The notes under the pieces: generated by a model
The model's database searches: none
Seen by the model: only the letters and a program-made list of their open reading frames with translations
What the model was told of the DNA's origin: nothing
Program-made: the position numbers and the translations under genes
DNA from: Sinorhizobium garamanticum
GTDB lineage: Bacteria > Pseudomonadota > Alphaproteobacteria > Rhizobiales > Rhizobiaceae
DNA: 64,000 nt
Direction: 5' to 3'
NCBI RefSeq assembly: GCF_029892065.1
Contig: NZ_CP120374.1
Location: 868,001-932,000 of the forward strand
In this document: positions 1-7,589 of the stretch, in pieces
Numbering within the stretch: the stretch's first letter is position 1
How the letters are laid out: each line of letters begins with the position of its first letter

Positions 1-5
1 ACAAC

Positions 6-30
6 GCCGCGGACCGTATGAGCCCGCGGC
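6..30 (-). terminator. GC-rich hairpin after the first binding-protein gene
   Basis: GCCGCGG (6-12) pairs with CCGCGGC (24-30) over an 11-base loop, about 55 bases past the stop of the minus-strand binding protein. There is no clear T-run, so terminator activity is only possible. Confidence 0.35.
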
Positions 31-84
31 GCGATTTGTTCCCGACAAAAAATACGTGGACCGCAAACGATCCGCGCCCGTCGC

Positions 85-1677
85 TTAGTTCTTCTTCACC
101 AGGCGGTAGAAGACGAAGTCGGAAGTGGCGCCGTTGACGTAGCCAGCTACATTGGTCTTCATCGCGACTTGGGTCGCCGCCTGGAACATGATCACGATCG
201 GCGACTTCTCCTGTACTTTCTTCTGCAGGTCGACATACATCGCGTTCCGCTTGGCGGGGTCGGCCTCAGCCTTGGCCGCCTTGGTGGCCGCGTTGAGTTC
301 GGCTGGAACTGCCCAGGAGTTCCGCCAGGTCGTCGTCGACTGGTAGTGATCGTCGGAGTTGTCCTCGTTGAAGGCAAAGGCAGCAGCATTTGAATCGGGA
401 TCCATGAAATCGGGGCCCCAATAGAGCAGCATCGCTTCATGGGTGCGGGCCCGATACTTGGTGATCACCTGGCTCCCTGTTCCCGGAATGATCTCGAAAT
501 TGATGCCCGCTTCAGCGAAGGAGGCCTGCAGCGACTGCGCCATGTCGGTAAAGGGCGTCGAGTTGATGACGTCGAGCGTCACCTTGATCGGCGTCTTGAT
601 GCCGGCGTCGGCAAGGATCTTCTTCGCCTTTTCAACGTCGTAGCCATAGGGCGTCTCGTCGAGCGAGCCGGGGAAGCCTTTCGGCCAGAAGGCCTGGTGT
701 ACTTCCATCTGTCCCTTGAGGAAGCTGTCGGTCATGCCCTTGTAGTCGACAAGATAGCGTGCTGCCTCCCAGACGGCTTCCGGCTGCAGGGCGGTGGTCT
801 TCTGGTTGAAGGAGAGGAAGTGAACGGCCGCCTGCGGATAGGACTCGACCTTCATGTTTTCGTTGCCGGTGATGCCGGCGACCTGATCGGGCGTCAGATT
901 CTTCGCCATGTCGACGTCGCCGGTCTCGAGCAGAAGCTGCTGGGTCGCCGCTTCCGCCACATGGCGAATGATCACGCCTTTGATCGCGGGGGCGCCGCCG
1001 AAATAGTTCGGGTTGCTCTGGAGGTTCAGGAGTTCGCCGGCGCGGAAGGCGCGCAGTACGAAGGGCCCGGTTCCGGCGGAATTGGCCTTGAGCCAGGCAT
1101 TGCCGAAGTCGCCGTTCTCTTCGTTCGCCTTGACCGTCTCGGCATCGACGACCGATGCCGGGCGGGCGGCCAGAACGTTGAGCACGAAGGCGGACGAGAA
1201 GTCGCCCTCGTATTTGACGACAACCTTGTTGCCGTCGGCGGTCACCATCTTCTCGATGTTTTCCGGCGTCCAGCCAAGCTGTGTCAGGATGAAGGCTGGC
1301 GCCTTGTTGAGGGCCACAACGCGCTTGAACGAGTAGACCACGTCTTCCGCGCGCAGAGGATTGCCGGACGAGAAGGTCACGCCGTCACGCAAGGTGAAGG
1401 TGATCGTTTTTGCAGCGTCGTCCGCTGTCCACTCGCTGGCGAGGCCGGGCGCGAGCTTTTTAACGTTGGGAGCGTCGTACTGCACCAGGCGGTCATAGGT
1501 TTGCGTGACATATTCGCCCGACGAGAACTCATAGGCCTCGGCCGGATCGATGCTGACGATGTCGTCGATGTTCTGGGCGACGACGAGGACATCCGCCGGC
1601 GTTTCGGCCAATGCTGCCGGCGAAACGCTGAGCGCCAGTGATGCCGCAAACACCGCGGCCTTAAAGATTTTCATCAT
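85..1677 (-). CDS. ABC transporter substrate-binding protein, family 5 (peptide/nickel type)
   Basis: 530-residue periplasmic solute receptor. It starts with a clear Sec signal peptide (MMKIFKAAVFAASLALS..., cleavage near ALA-ETP). The body has family-5 features: IDPAEAYE near the mature N-terminus, LAPGLASEWT, ITFTLRDGVTFSSGNP, and NSAGTGPFVL in the middle. The start was set at the ATG preceded by AGGAG; the longer open frame upstream is the 3' end of the regulator gene. The ATG overlaps the regulator's TGA, so the two are translationally coupled. The matching permeases and ATPases lie on the opposite strand from 2.4 to 6.1 kb. The substrate is unknown; peptides, opines or amino-acid derivatives are all possible. 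Confidence 0.9.
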   Translation of the reverse strand: MMKIFKAAVFAASLALSVSPAALAETPADVLVVAQNIDDIVSIDPAEAYEFSSGEYVTQTYDRLVQYDAPNVKKLAPGLASEWTADDAAKTITFTLRDGVTFSSGNPLRAEDVVYSFKRVVALNKAPAFILTQLGWTPENIEKMVTADGNKVVVKYEGDFSSAFVLNVLAARPASVVDAETVKANEENGDFGNAWLKANSAGTGPFVLRAFRAGELLNLQSNPNYFGGAPAIKGVIIRHVAEAATQQLLLETGDVDMAKNLTPDQVAGITGNENMKVESYPQAAVHFLSFNQKTTALQPEAVWEAARYLVDYKGMTDSFLKGQMEVHQAFWPKGFPGSLDETPYGYDVEKAKKILADAGIKTPIKVTLDVINSTPFTDMAQSLQASFAEAGINFEIIPGTGSQVITKYRARTHEAMLLYWGPDFMDPDSNAAAFAFNEDNSDDHYQSTTTWRNSWAVPAELNAATKAAKAEADPAKRNAMYVDLQKKVQEKSPIVIMFQAATQVAMKTNVAGYVNGATSDFVFYRLVKKN

Positions 1678-2369
1678 CGCTTCTCCTGTTTTCGATGAGA
1701 CTTGGTTTTTGCGGGTCGTGCCGGTGTTCCCTTGGTCTCGGCACGGCCTGCTTCTTTCGATGCGGCGGTTCGCGGCCGAAAGAGCGGCAGCGTTCCGGTC
1801 CAGAGGATGCGCGCGGCCTTGTCGGTCCTGTTCCACCAGTAATGCGGCTGGATTCCCCTGAAATGCAGCCCGTCGCCGTTCGTCAGCGTCGTCTGTTCGC
1901 CATCGAGGCCGAAGAGGATCTCGCCATCGAGAACGAAGACGATCTCCTCCCCTTCATGGCTGAACACTTCCGACCGATGGCCCGGCGGGATCGTGATGAC
2001 GAAGCTCGAAAGCTGGTTGCCGGCAAAATCGGCGCCGATGCGCTCGTAGGCGACCGGCGAGCCACCGACGGAAAAGACCATTCGATCTTCAGCGCGCGAA
2101 AGACCGGTGTCGATTGCCGGGGCGAGGATGAAATGGCTGATCTCGGTGTCGAGGCCGCGTGCGATCTGGGCGAGCGTGCCGAGCGAGGGCATGGCGAGAT
2201 CCCGTTCGACCTGGCTGAGATAGCCGACCGAAACACCAGCCGCGTCGCTCAATTCCTGGAGCGTCATGTGCAACTGCCGCCGGCGCGCACGCACCAGCGC
2301 GCCGACCCTCGGCTGCGGCCCGGAATTTGCGCTTCCCTGTGCGGCACGTGCATCGTCCGATACGGTCAC
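1674..2369 (-). CDS. XRE-family HTH regulator with C-terminal cupin domain
   Basis: 231 residues. A helix-turn-helix at about residues 24-78 (LVRARRRQLHMTLQELSDAA, then VSVGYLSQVERDLAMPSL) is followed by a cupin_2 fold at about 105-195 (SEVFSHEGEEIVFVLDGEI, then GDGLHFRGIQPHYWWNRTDK). This is the PuuR-like architecture, in which the cupin senses a small metabolite. A basic, low-complexity tail (RPAKTKSHRKQEKR) closes the protein. Its TGA overlaps the ATG of the binding-protein gene, and it is divergent from the permease operon 76 bases away. It is therefore the likely local regulator of the whole importer. Ligand and operator are unknown. Confidence 0.9.
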   Translation of the reverse strand: MTVSDDARAAQGSANSGPQPRVGALVRARRRQLHMTLQELSDAAGVSVGYLSQVERDLAMPSLGTLAQIARGLDTEISHFILAPAIDTGLSRAEDRMVFSVGGSPVAYERIGADFAGNQLSSFVITIPPGHRSEVFSHEGEEIVFVLDGEILFGLDGEQTTLTNGDGLHFRGIQPHYWWNRTDKAARILWTGTLPLFRPRTAASKEAGRAETKGTPARPAKTKSHRKQEKR

Positions 2370-2398
2370 GACCGACTCCCCTCGTCAGTAAAATTTTT

Positions 2399-2426
2399 TT
2401 GATCTAAGCAAATTTGTTTATATACT
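2399..2426 (+). promoter_or_regulatory. Candidate sigma-70 promoter of the divergent permease operon
   Basis: TTGATC (2399-2404), a 16-base spacer, then TATACT (2421-2426) in the AT-rich gap between the XRE-cupin gene and the permease operon. The same gap holds the small palindrome CAAATTTG (2409-2416), a possible operator. Confidence 0.45.
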
Positions 2427-2445
2427 CCAAGCGAATTCTTGCGCT

Positions 2446-3567
2446 ATGGGCGTGGCCCAAACGCAGGGTTATGAGGGATGGAGCCGCCACTTGGCAGATG
2501 ACAGCACGACCACCGTCGCCGGACCGGCGCGCCGCCGTGGCGCGAGCGTCTCGGGCCATCGCAGGCTTATCGCTGCTGCCGGTTTTCTCGTCACACTGGC
2601 CGTAACGTTCCTCGGCCTTCTCGCCATCACCTTTTTCATCGGCCGGATCGTGCCGATCGATCCGGTGCTCGCAGTCGTCGGCGACCGCGCGCCCGCCGCC
2701 GTTTATGAGCGGGTGCGCGTGGAAATGGGCCTCGATCGCCCCTTGACGACACAGTTTGTCAGCTATGTCGGCGACGTGCTGACCGGCAATTTCGGCACGT
2801 CGGTTTCCACCGGCCGGCCGGTTCTCGAGGATCTTGCCCGTGTCTTCCCGGCGACGCTGGAGATGGCAACGCTCGGCATCATCATCGGCGTCCTGCTCGG
2901 TGTCCCCCTCGGCGTCATTGCCGCAAGCCGGCGTGGCTCCTGGCTCGACCAGGCAATCCGCGTCGTCGGCCTGCTCGGCTATTCCGTTCCCGCCTTCTGG
3001 CTCGGCCTTGTCGGGCTCGCGGTGTTCTATGCCCGGCTCAACTGGGTCGGAGGGCCCGGCCGCATCGAGATCTTTCTCGACGGTATCGTGCCGCCGGTGA
3101 CCGGTCTGCTGCTGATCGACAGCATCATCGCCGGCGATTGGGAGGTCTTCGGCAACGCCGTCTGGCACCTGATATTGCCGGCGTCCTGCCTCGGATTCTT
3201 CGCGTTGGCCTATATCGCCCGCATGACGCGCTCGTTCATGCTCGACCAGCTGAGCCAGGAATATGTCACGACCGCCCGGGTCAAGGGCGTGCCGGAGCGG
3301 TTGGTCATCTGGCGCCATGCGTTCCGGCCGATCCGCGTGCCGCTGATCACCGTCATCGGGCTTTCCTATGCGGGCCTCCTCGAAGGCTCGGTGATGATCG
3401 AAACGATCTTCTCCTGGCCCGGCATCGGCAACTATCTGACCGTGGCGCTGCTCAACGCCGACATGTCCGCCGTGCTCGGCTCCACCCTCGTTGTCGGCGC
3501 GGTCTTCATCGGCATCAACAAGATTTCGGACGTGCTCTATCGCGTGCTCGATCCGCGTGCGCGCTAG
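2446..3567 (+). CDS. ABC transporter permease, DppB type
   Basis: 373-residue inner-membrane permease of the peptide/nickel class. Visible features are a first transmembrane helix after a basic N-terminus (FLVTLAVTFLGLLAITFFIG), the DppB signature MGLDRPLTTQFVSYVGDVLTGNFGTS, and the ATPase-docking loop EYVTTARVKGVPERLVIWRHAFR. The ATG at 2446 lacks a ribosome site. A TTG at 2491 lies 7 bases after GGAG and about 58 bases after the candidate start of transcription, so it is a serious alternative start that would remove 15 residues. First gene of the plus-strand half of the importer, followed 13 bases later by the partner permease. Confidence 0.9.
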   Translation: MGVAQTQGYEGWSRHLADDSTTTVAGPARRRGASVSGHRRLIAAAGFLVTLAVTFLGLLAITFFIGRIVPIDPVLAVVGDRAPAAVYERVRVEMGLDRPLTTQFVSYVGDVLTGNFGTSVSTGRPVLEDLARVFPATLEMATLGIIIGVLLGVPLGVIAASRRGSWLDQAIRVVGLLGYSVPAFWLGLVGLAVFYARLNWVGGPGRIEIFLDGIVPPVTGLLLIDSIIAGDWEVFGNAVWHLILPASCLGFFALAYIARMTRSFMLDQLSQEYVTTARVKGVPERLVIWRHAFRPIRVPLITVIGLSYAGLLEGSVMIETIFSWPGIGNYLTVALLNADMSAVLGSTLVVGAVFIGINKISDVLYRVLDPRAR

Positions 3568-3580
3568 GGAGGTGTGGGAC

Positions 3581-4486
3581 ATGGCAACGCTTCGCGACTG
3601 GCTGATCGACGACAGCCCCGCTTCCCCGATGCAGGCTCGGCTTGGCCGGCTTTATCGAGTCCTCGGCGCGCTGATGCACAATCCGTTGGCAGTGATCGGG
3701 GCGATCATCGTCGCCGCCCTGATCCTCGCAGCACTTTTTGCGCCGTGGCTCGCGACGCACGATCCGCTGCGCCAGGCGCTTGCCGAACGGCTGCTGCCGC
3801 CGAGCGCCGCACACTGGATGGGCACGGATGAACTTGGGCGCGATATCTGGTCGCGCGTCGTCTACGGCGCCCGCATCACGCTGGTGATCGTCGCGCTCGT
3901 CGCCGTCCTCGCGGCGCCGGCGGGCCTCGTCATCGGCGTCGTCTCCGGCTATTTCGGCGGCTGGATCGATCGCATCCTGATGGGCATCACCGACATCTTC
4001 CTGTCGTTACCGAAACTGATCCTGGCGCTCGCCTTTGTCGCAGCGCTCGGACCAGGGATCGAGAACGCCATTATCGCGATTGCGATCACCTCCTGGCCCG
4101 GCTATGCCCGCGTCGCGCGGGCCGAAACGCTAACGTTCAAGAATTCCGAGTTCATTGCCGCCGTGCGTCTGCTCGGCGCGTCGAGCCTCAGGGTCAATCT
4201 CGGCCATGTGCTGCCGCTTTGCACCTCGTCGATGATCGTCCGCGTCACCCTCGACATGGCCGGCATTATTCTGACGGCGGCCGGCCTCGGCTTCATCGGT
4301 CTCGGCGCCCAGCCTCCGCTACCGGAATGGGGCGCGATGATCTCGCGCGGACGCTCCTTCATTCTCGATCAATGGTGGGTCGCCACGATGCCGGGCTTCG
4401 CGATCATCCTCGTCAGCCTCGGCTTCTGCTTCCTCGGCGACGGTCTTCGCGACGTGCTCGACCCCAAGAGCGCAGAGCAACGCTGA
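3581..4486 (+). CDS. ABC transporter permease, DppC type
   Basis: 301 residues. It carries the DppC N-terminal domain (NPLAVIGAIIVAALILAALF followed by APWLATHDP), the hallmark HWMGTDELGRDIWSRVVYGAR, and the docking loop EFIAAVRLLGASSLRVNLGHVLP. The start is the ATG after GGGAGGTGTGGGAC; an earlier in-frame ATG lies inside the upstream gene. It forms a heterodimer with the preceding DppB-type permease. Its TGA overlaps the ATG of the first ATPase gene. Confidence 0.92.
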   Translation: MATLRDWLIDDSPASPMQARLGRLYRVLGALMHNPLAVIGAIIVAALILAALFAPWLATHDPLRQALAERLLPPSAAHWMGTDELGRDIWSRVVYGARITLVIVALVAVLAAPAGLVIGVVSGYFGGWIDRILMGITDIFLSLPKLILALAFVAALGPGIENAIIAIAITSWPGYARVARAETLTFKNSEFIAAVRLLGASSLRVNLGHVLPLCTSSMIVRVTLDMAGIILTAAGLGFIGLGAQPPLPEWGAMISRGRSFILDQWWVATMPGFAIILVSLGFCFLGDGLRDVLDPKSAEQR

Positions 4487-5319
4487 TGAGACCGCTCCTC
4501 GAAATCGAAAACCTGCGCGTCACCTTCCCGACGGCACGCGGCGATATTGACGTCGTGCGCGGCGTCTCCCTCACGCTTGGCCGCGAGCGTCTCGGCATCG
4601 TCGGCGAAAGCGGCTCCGGCAAATCGATGACCGGCCGCTCGATCCTGAAGCTCGTGCGCGCGCCAGGCTGCGTGACCGCGGACAAGCTCGCCTTCGACGG
4701 TATCGATCTCAGCACCCGCTCGGAGAAGCAGATGCGCGCCATCCGCGGCGCTCGCATCTCGATGGTGATGCAGGATCCGAAATTCTCGCTCAATCCGGTG
4801 ATGACCATCGGCGAGCAGATCGCCGAGGCGCTGCTGACGCACAAACGCCTACCACGACGGGAAGTGAACGCCCGCGTTCACACCATGCTTGAATCGGTGC
4901 GCATCACTGACCCGGAACGCGTCGCTCGGCTTTATCCGCACGAGGTTTCCGGCGGCATGGGGCAGCGGGTGATGATCGCGATGATGCTCATTCCGGAGCC
5001 GGACCTGCTCATTGCCGACGAGCCGACCTCGGCACTCGACGTCTCGGTCCAGGCACAGGTGCTCGACATCATCGACGAACTCGTCAGGCGCAAGGGCATG
5101 GGGCTGATCCTCATCAGCCACGACCTCAATCTCGTCTCGAGTTATTGCGACCGGATCCTGGTGATGAATAGCGGAGAAGTGGTCGAAGAATGCAAGGCCG
5201 GCGAATTGATGAACGCCATCCACCCTTATACACGCGGCCTCATCGCCTCCATCCCGCGCCTCGATGAAACAAGGGACGAGCTGCCCGTGCTCGACCGCAG
5301 CGCCTGGGCCAAAGCATGA
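4486..5319 (+). CDS. ABC transporter ATP-binding protein, DppD type
   Basis: 277 residues. Walker A GESGSGKS, Q-loop MVMQDPKFSLNP, signature VSGGMGQRVMIAMML, Walker B DLLIADEP followed by TSALDVSVQ, and the switch histidine in LILISHD are all present. The C-terminal oligopeptide-type extension contains HPYTRGLIASIPRL but not the Cys cluster seen in many DppD proteins. The start codon overlaps the upstream stop (TGATG), and the end overlaps the next ATPase by four bases. It energises the importer with the following gene product. Confidence 0.92.
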   Translation: MRPLLEIENLRVTFPTARGDIDVVRGVSLTLGRERLGIVGESGSGKSMTGRSILKLVRAPGCVTADKLAFDGIDLSTRSEKQMRAIRGARISMVMQDPKFSLNPVMTIGEQIAEALLTHKRLPRREVNARVHTMLESVRITDPERVARLYPHEVSGGMGQRVMIAMMLIPEPDLLIADEPTSALDVSVQAQVLDIIDELVRRKGMGLILISHDLNLVSSYCDRILVMNSGEVVEECKAGELMNAIHPYTRGLIASIPRLDETRDELPVLDRSAWAKA

Positions 5320-6056
5320 CAGCGCTCTCTCTCAAAGACCTCGACATCTCCTACGGCGATACGCAGATCACCCACAAGGTGAGCCTCGACATCGCCGAGG
5401 GTGAAAGCTTCGCGCTCGTCGGCGAAAGCGGCTCGGGCAAGTCCACAGTCTTGAAGGCGATCGCCGGGCTCGCGCCTCAATGGACCGGCGAGATCCGCGT
5501 TCTCGGCAAAGCGCGTAGCCACGGCGTCGACCGCGACTTCTCGCGAGTCTGCCAGATGGTGTTCCAGGATCCATATGGCTCATTGCATCCGCGCAAGACC
5601 GTCGACGCGACGCTTTGCGAGGCACTGACGATCCACGGTATCGGCAACCGGAGCGCCCGTGTCGAGGAGGTCATGGCGTCCGTCGGACTCGACCGGAAAT
5701 TCCGGTTCCGCTTTCCGCACCAGCTTTCCGGTGGCCAGCGCCAGCGCGTGGCAATTGCCCGTGCGCTGATGCTGAAGCCGAAACTCCTGCTGCTCGACGA
5801 GCCGACCTCGGCTCTCGATGTTTCGGTGCAGGCGGAAATCCTCAACCTGCTCAAGCGTCTGCGCCGTGAGCAGAACCTCACCTTCCTGATGGTCACCCAC
5901 AATCTGCCGGTCGTCTCCTTCCTCTGCGACCGTCTGGCCGTCATGCGCCACGGCCGCATCGTCGAAGTGGCCGGCGTCGACGAGTTGAAGCGAGGTGACC
6001 TCAAGGAGCCCTATTCGCGCGAGTTGATGCAGATCAGCGCCGCACACGCCACCTAG
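5316..6056 (+). CDS. ABC transporter ATP-binding protein, DppF type
   Basis: 246 residues. Walker A GESGSGKS, QMVFQDPYGSLHPRKT, signature LSGGQRQRVAIARALML, Walker B KLLLLDEP followed by TSALDVSVQAE, and H-loop MVTHNLPVV. It is shorter than the usual DppF (about 320 residues) and ends soon after KEPYSRELMQISAAH, so most of the C-terminal extension is missing. Coupled by ATGA overlap to the preceding ATPase; the two should form the ATPase heterodimer. Confidence 0.92.
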   Translation: MTALSLKDLDISYGDTQITHKVSLDIAEGESFALVGESGSGKSTVLKAIAGLAPQWTGEIRVLGKARSHGVDRDFSRVCQMVFQDPYGSLHPRKTVDATLCEALTIHGIGNRSARVEEVMASVGLDRKFRFRFPHQLSGGQRQRVAIARALMLKPKLLLLDEPTSALDVSVQAEILNLLKRLRREQNLTFLMVTHNLPVVSFLCDRLAVMRHGRIVEVAGVDELKRGDLKEPYSRELMQISAAHAT

Positions 6057-6057
6057 A

Positions 6058-6150
6058 TCATTTCATCGTTTCATTGAGACAGTGAAATGACCTAATTTTT
6101 TGAAACCACGCAATTTCCGGACGGAAACACGCTTTTCCTGGAATTGCTCC
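6058..6150. repeat. Rhizobial-type intergenic palindromic repeat
   Basis: Two inverted repeats in tandem: TCATTTCA (6058-6065) with TGAAATGA (6083-6090), and GCAATTTCCGG (6110-6120) with CCTGGAATTGC (6137-6147, imperfect). I recall near-identical sequence in many Rhizobiales intergenic regions. The first hairpin is followed by a T-run (CCTAATTTTTT), so it may terminate the transporter transcript. Confidence 0.6.
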
Positions 6151-6185
6151 AACCCTCCTCACACAAATCCTCCCAAGGACACAGG

Positions 6186-6689
6186 ATGAATACCGAGCAT
6201 ATCGCCGCCCTGGCGGAATTCGACGCGACCATTGCCAACGACACCGGCGCGGATGCGCCTTATCGCGCGCTGCAGACGCTTAGCCGAAAGCTGATCGGCG
6301 CCAAGCTTTTCACGATCATGACGGTGGACATGGCGAACGAGCTGGTGCGCCGCGCCTATACTTCGCATCCGGGCGAGTATCCGGTCTCCGGTACCAAGCC
6401 GATCCATTACGATCGCTGGTTCGACACGGTCCACAAGGCACGCGAGACCTTCGTCGCTAATACGATCGCCGACATTTCCACGGTCTTCGGCGACTACGAG
6501 ACGATCGCCGCACTCGGCTGCGGATCGGTCGTGAACATTCCCGTCGTCGTCGGCGGCGAACTGCTCGGCACCGTCAACTGTCTGGACGTCGAGCATCACT
6601 ACACGCCGGAAAGGGTCGCGCTCTCGAAGCTCATCGAGATGCCGGCGAAGCTCGCATTCCTCGTAGCCGCGCGGAACGCCGCGAAGTAA
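6186..6689 (+). CDS. GAF domain protein
   Basis: 167 residues, essentially a single GAF fold (about residues 20-160). It contains KLIGAKLFTIMTVDMANELVRRAYTS, then GDYETIAALGCGSVVNIPVVVGGELLGTVNCLD in two parts around residue 110-135. The start was chosen at the ATG after AAGGACACAGG, not at an upstream ATG without a ribosome site. It has no output domain, so it may act as a small-molecule sensor or have lost a partner. It lies 129 bases after the ATPase genes on the same strand, so it may share the transporter's job, although a repeat element separates them. Confidence 0.8.
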   Translation: MNTEHIAALAEFDATIANDTGADAPYRALQTLSRKLIGAKLFTIMTVDMANELVRRAYTSHPGEYPVSGTKPIHYDRWFDTVHKARETFVANTIADISTVFGDYETIAALGCGSVVNIPVVVGGELLGTVNCLDVEHHYTPERVALSKLIEMPAKLAFLVAARNAAK

Positions 6690-6736
6690 GGAGCGGTCGG
6701 TCGCTCACCAGACCTTGATCGGCTCGCGGCGCGTTT

Positions 6737-6842
6737 AATGCATGTCGCCCAAAAGTGTGCAGCGGTTTTGGGACAACGACACGCATAAAAACAAGAACTA
6801 AAGCGCGTCGCATCAGTCCGATTGAGCGCGACGCGCTTTAGT
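6737..6842. repeat. Rhizobial-type intergenic repeat with a 15-bp perfect hairpin
   Basis: A segment beginning GCATGTCGCCCAAAAGTG ends in a perfect hairpin: ACTAAAGCGCGTCGC (6797-6811) with GCGACGCGCTTTAGT (6828-6842). I recall this sequence as common in Rhizobium, Sinorhizobium and Mesorhizobium. It sits between two converging genes and probably acts as a two-way terminator. Confidence 0.6.
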
Positions 6843-6889
6843 CGCGACCCCTCTGCCTCGGTCGTCCGGATTATTGTCGCGCCGACGCG

Positions 6890-7345
6890 TCAGGCGGATT
6901 CCGGCGGAATGACCCCCTTGGTGAAGAGGAAGCAGCCGTAGAAACGCGTCTCGCCCGTGGTGATGACGCAATAGGCTTTCTTCGCCTCCTCGTAGAAGGC
7001 GAAGCGCTCGATGCCGTACATCGGTGCCGGCTTGCCCTCGGCGCGATCGATTTCGGCCTGAACCTCCCGCTGCACTGCCGGAAGCTCGTCTGGCGCGCCC
7101 ATAACTTCCATGCGCCCGGCCGAGGGCTGCAGCGGTGTGTCGAGCGGCAATACCGACAGAACCGCCTTCACGGCGCGCGCGGCGGAGACATTGTCGATGT
7201 GCAGCAATTTTCCGAGCGTCGTCTGCCGCGCGATCGCGTCGGACGGGAAATTGGTGTCCGAGATGACCAGCGTGTCGCCGTGACCCATAGAGCGCAGCGC
7301 GTGCAACACGTCGGCGTTGAGAGTCGGGTCGATATTCTTGAGCAT
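6890..7345 (-). CDS. RbsD/FucU family sugar mutarotase
   Basis: 151 residues, full length for the family. The N-terminus MLKNIDPTLNADVLHALRSM with GHGDTLVISDTNFP is typical of FucU/RbsD proteins, which interconvert sugar anomers. The C-terminal part ends with AYCVITTGETRFYGCFLFTKGV. It is probably the last gene of the minus-strand deoxyribose-type unit (regulator, deoC, ALDH), separated from the dehydrogenase by a 244-base gap that contains a palindromic repeat. The actual sugar cannot be told from sequence. Confidence 0.85.
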   Translation of the reverse strand: MLKNIDPTLNADVLHALRSMGHGDTLVISDTNFPSDAIARQTTLGKLLHIDNVSAARAVKAVLSVLPLDTPLQPSAGRMEVMGAPDELPAVQREVQAEIDRAEGKPAPMYGIERFAFYEEAKKAYCVITTGETRFYGCFLFTKGVIPPESA

Positions 7346-7360
7346 TCCTGTCCTCCCCCT

Positions 7361-7469
7361 GCATGATTCCTTGAGATCGAAACGGATCTAACGACAGAAT
7401 CATCCTGCAATTCAACGTGCTGCAGCAACTTTGCGCATCCGATCGAACGCGCGGCGCTGCGCGCGCCTG
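7361..7469. repeat. Two-hairpin dispersed repeat, copy 1
   Basis: Begins GCATGATTCCTTGAGATC, then an AATTCAAcGTGCTgCAG core and a GCGC-rich second hairpin. It aligns by eye with the copy at 40240-40333 (read on the minus strand) and with those at 36669, 39405 and 54286. It is somewhat degraded. The remainder of the 244-base gap up to the dehydrogenase stop shows nothing recognisable. Confidence 0.55.
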
Positions 7470-7589
7470 ATGCCGGACTTCCGGCGGCGCACGGCCGCAT
7501 CAGGCCGATTCCAGCGTCGGTCGTCAACAGGTTGTTCGGATTTCCCCGCTCTTTAGGCCGCGTTCCCCGCCCGAAGGATGCCTGATCCC

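Noticed and set aside
2404..3582. 392-codon minus-strand open frame opposite the DppB-type permease
   Set aside because: His/Asp-rich antisense of membrane helices; no known family.
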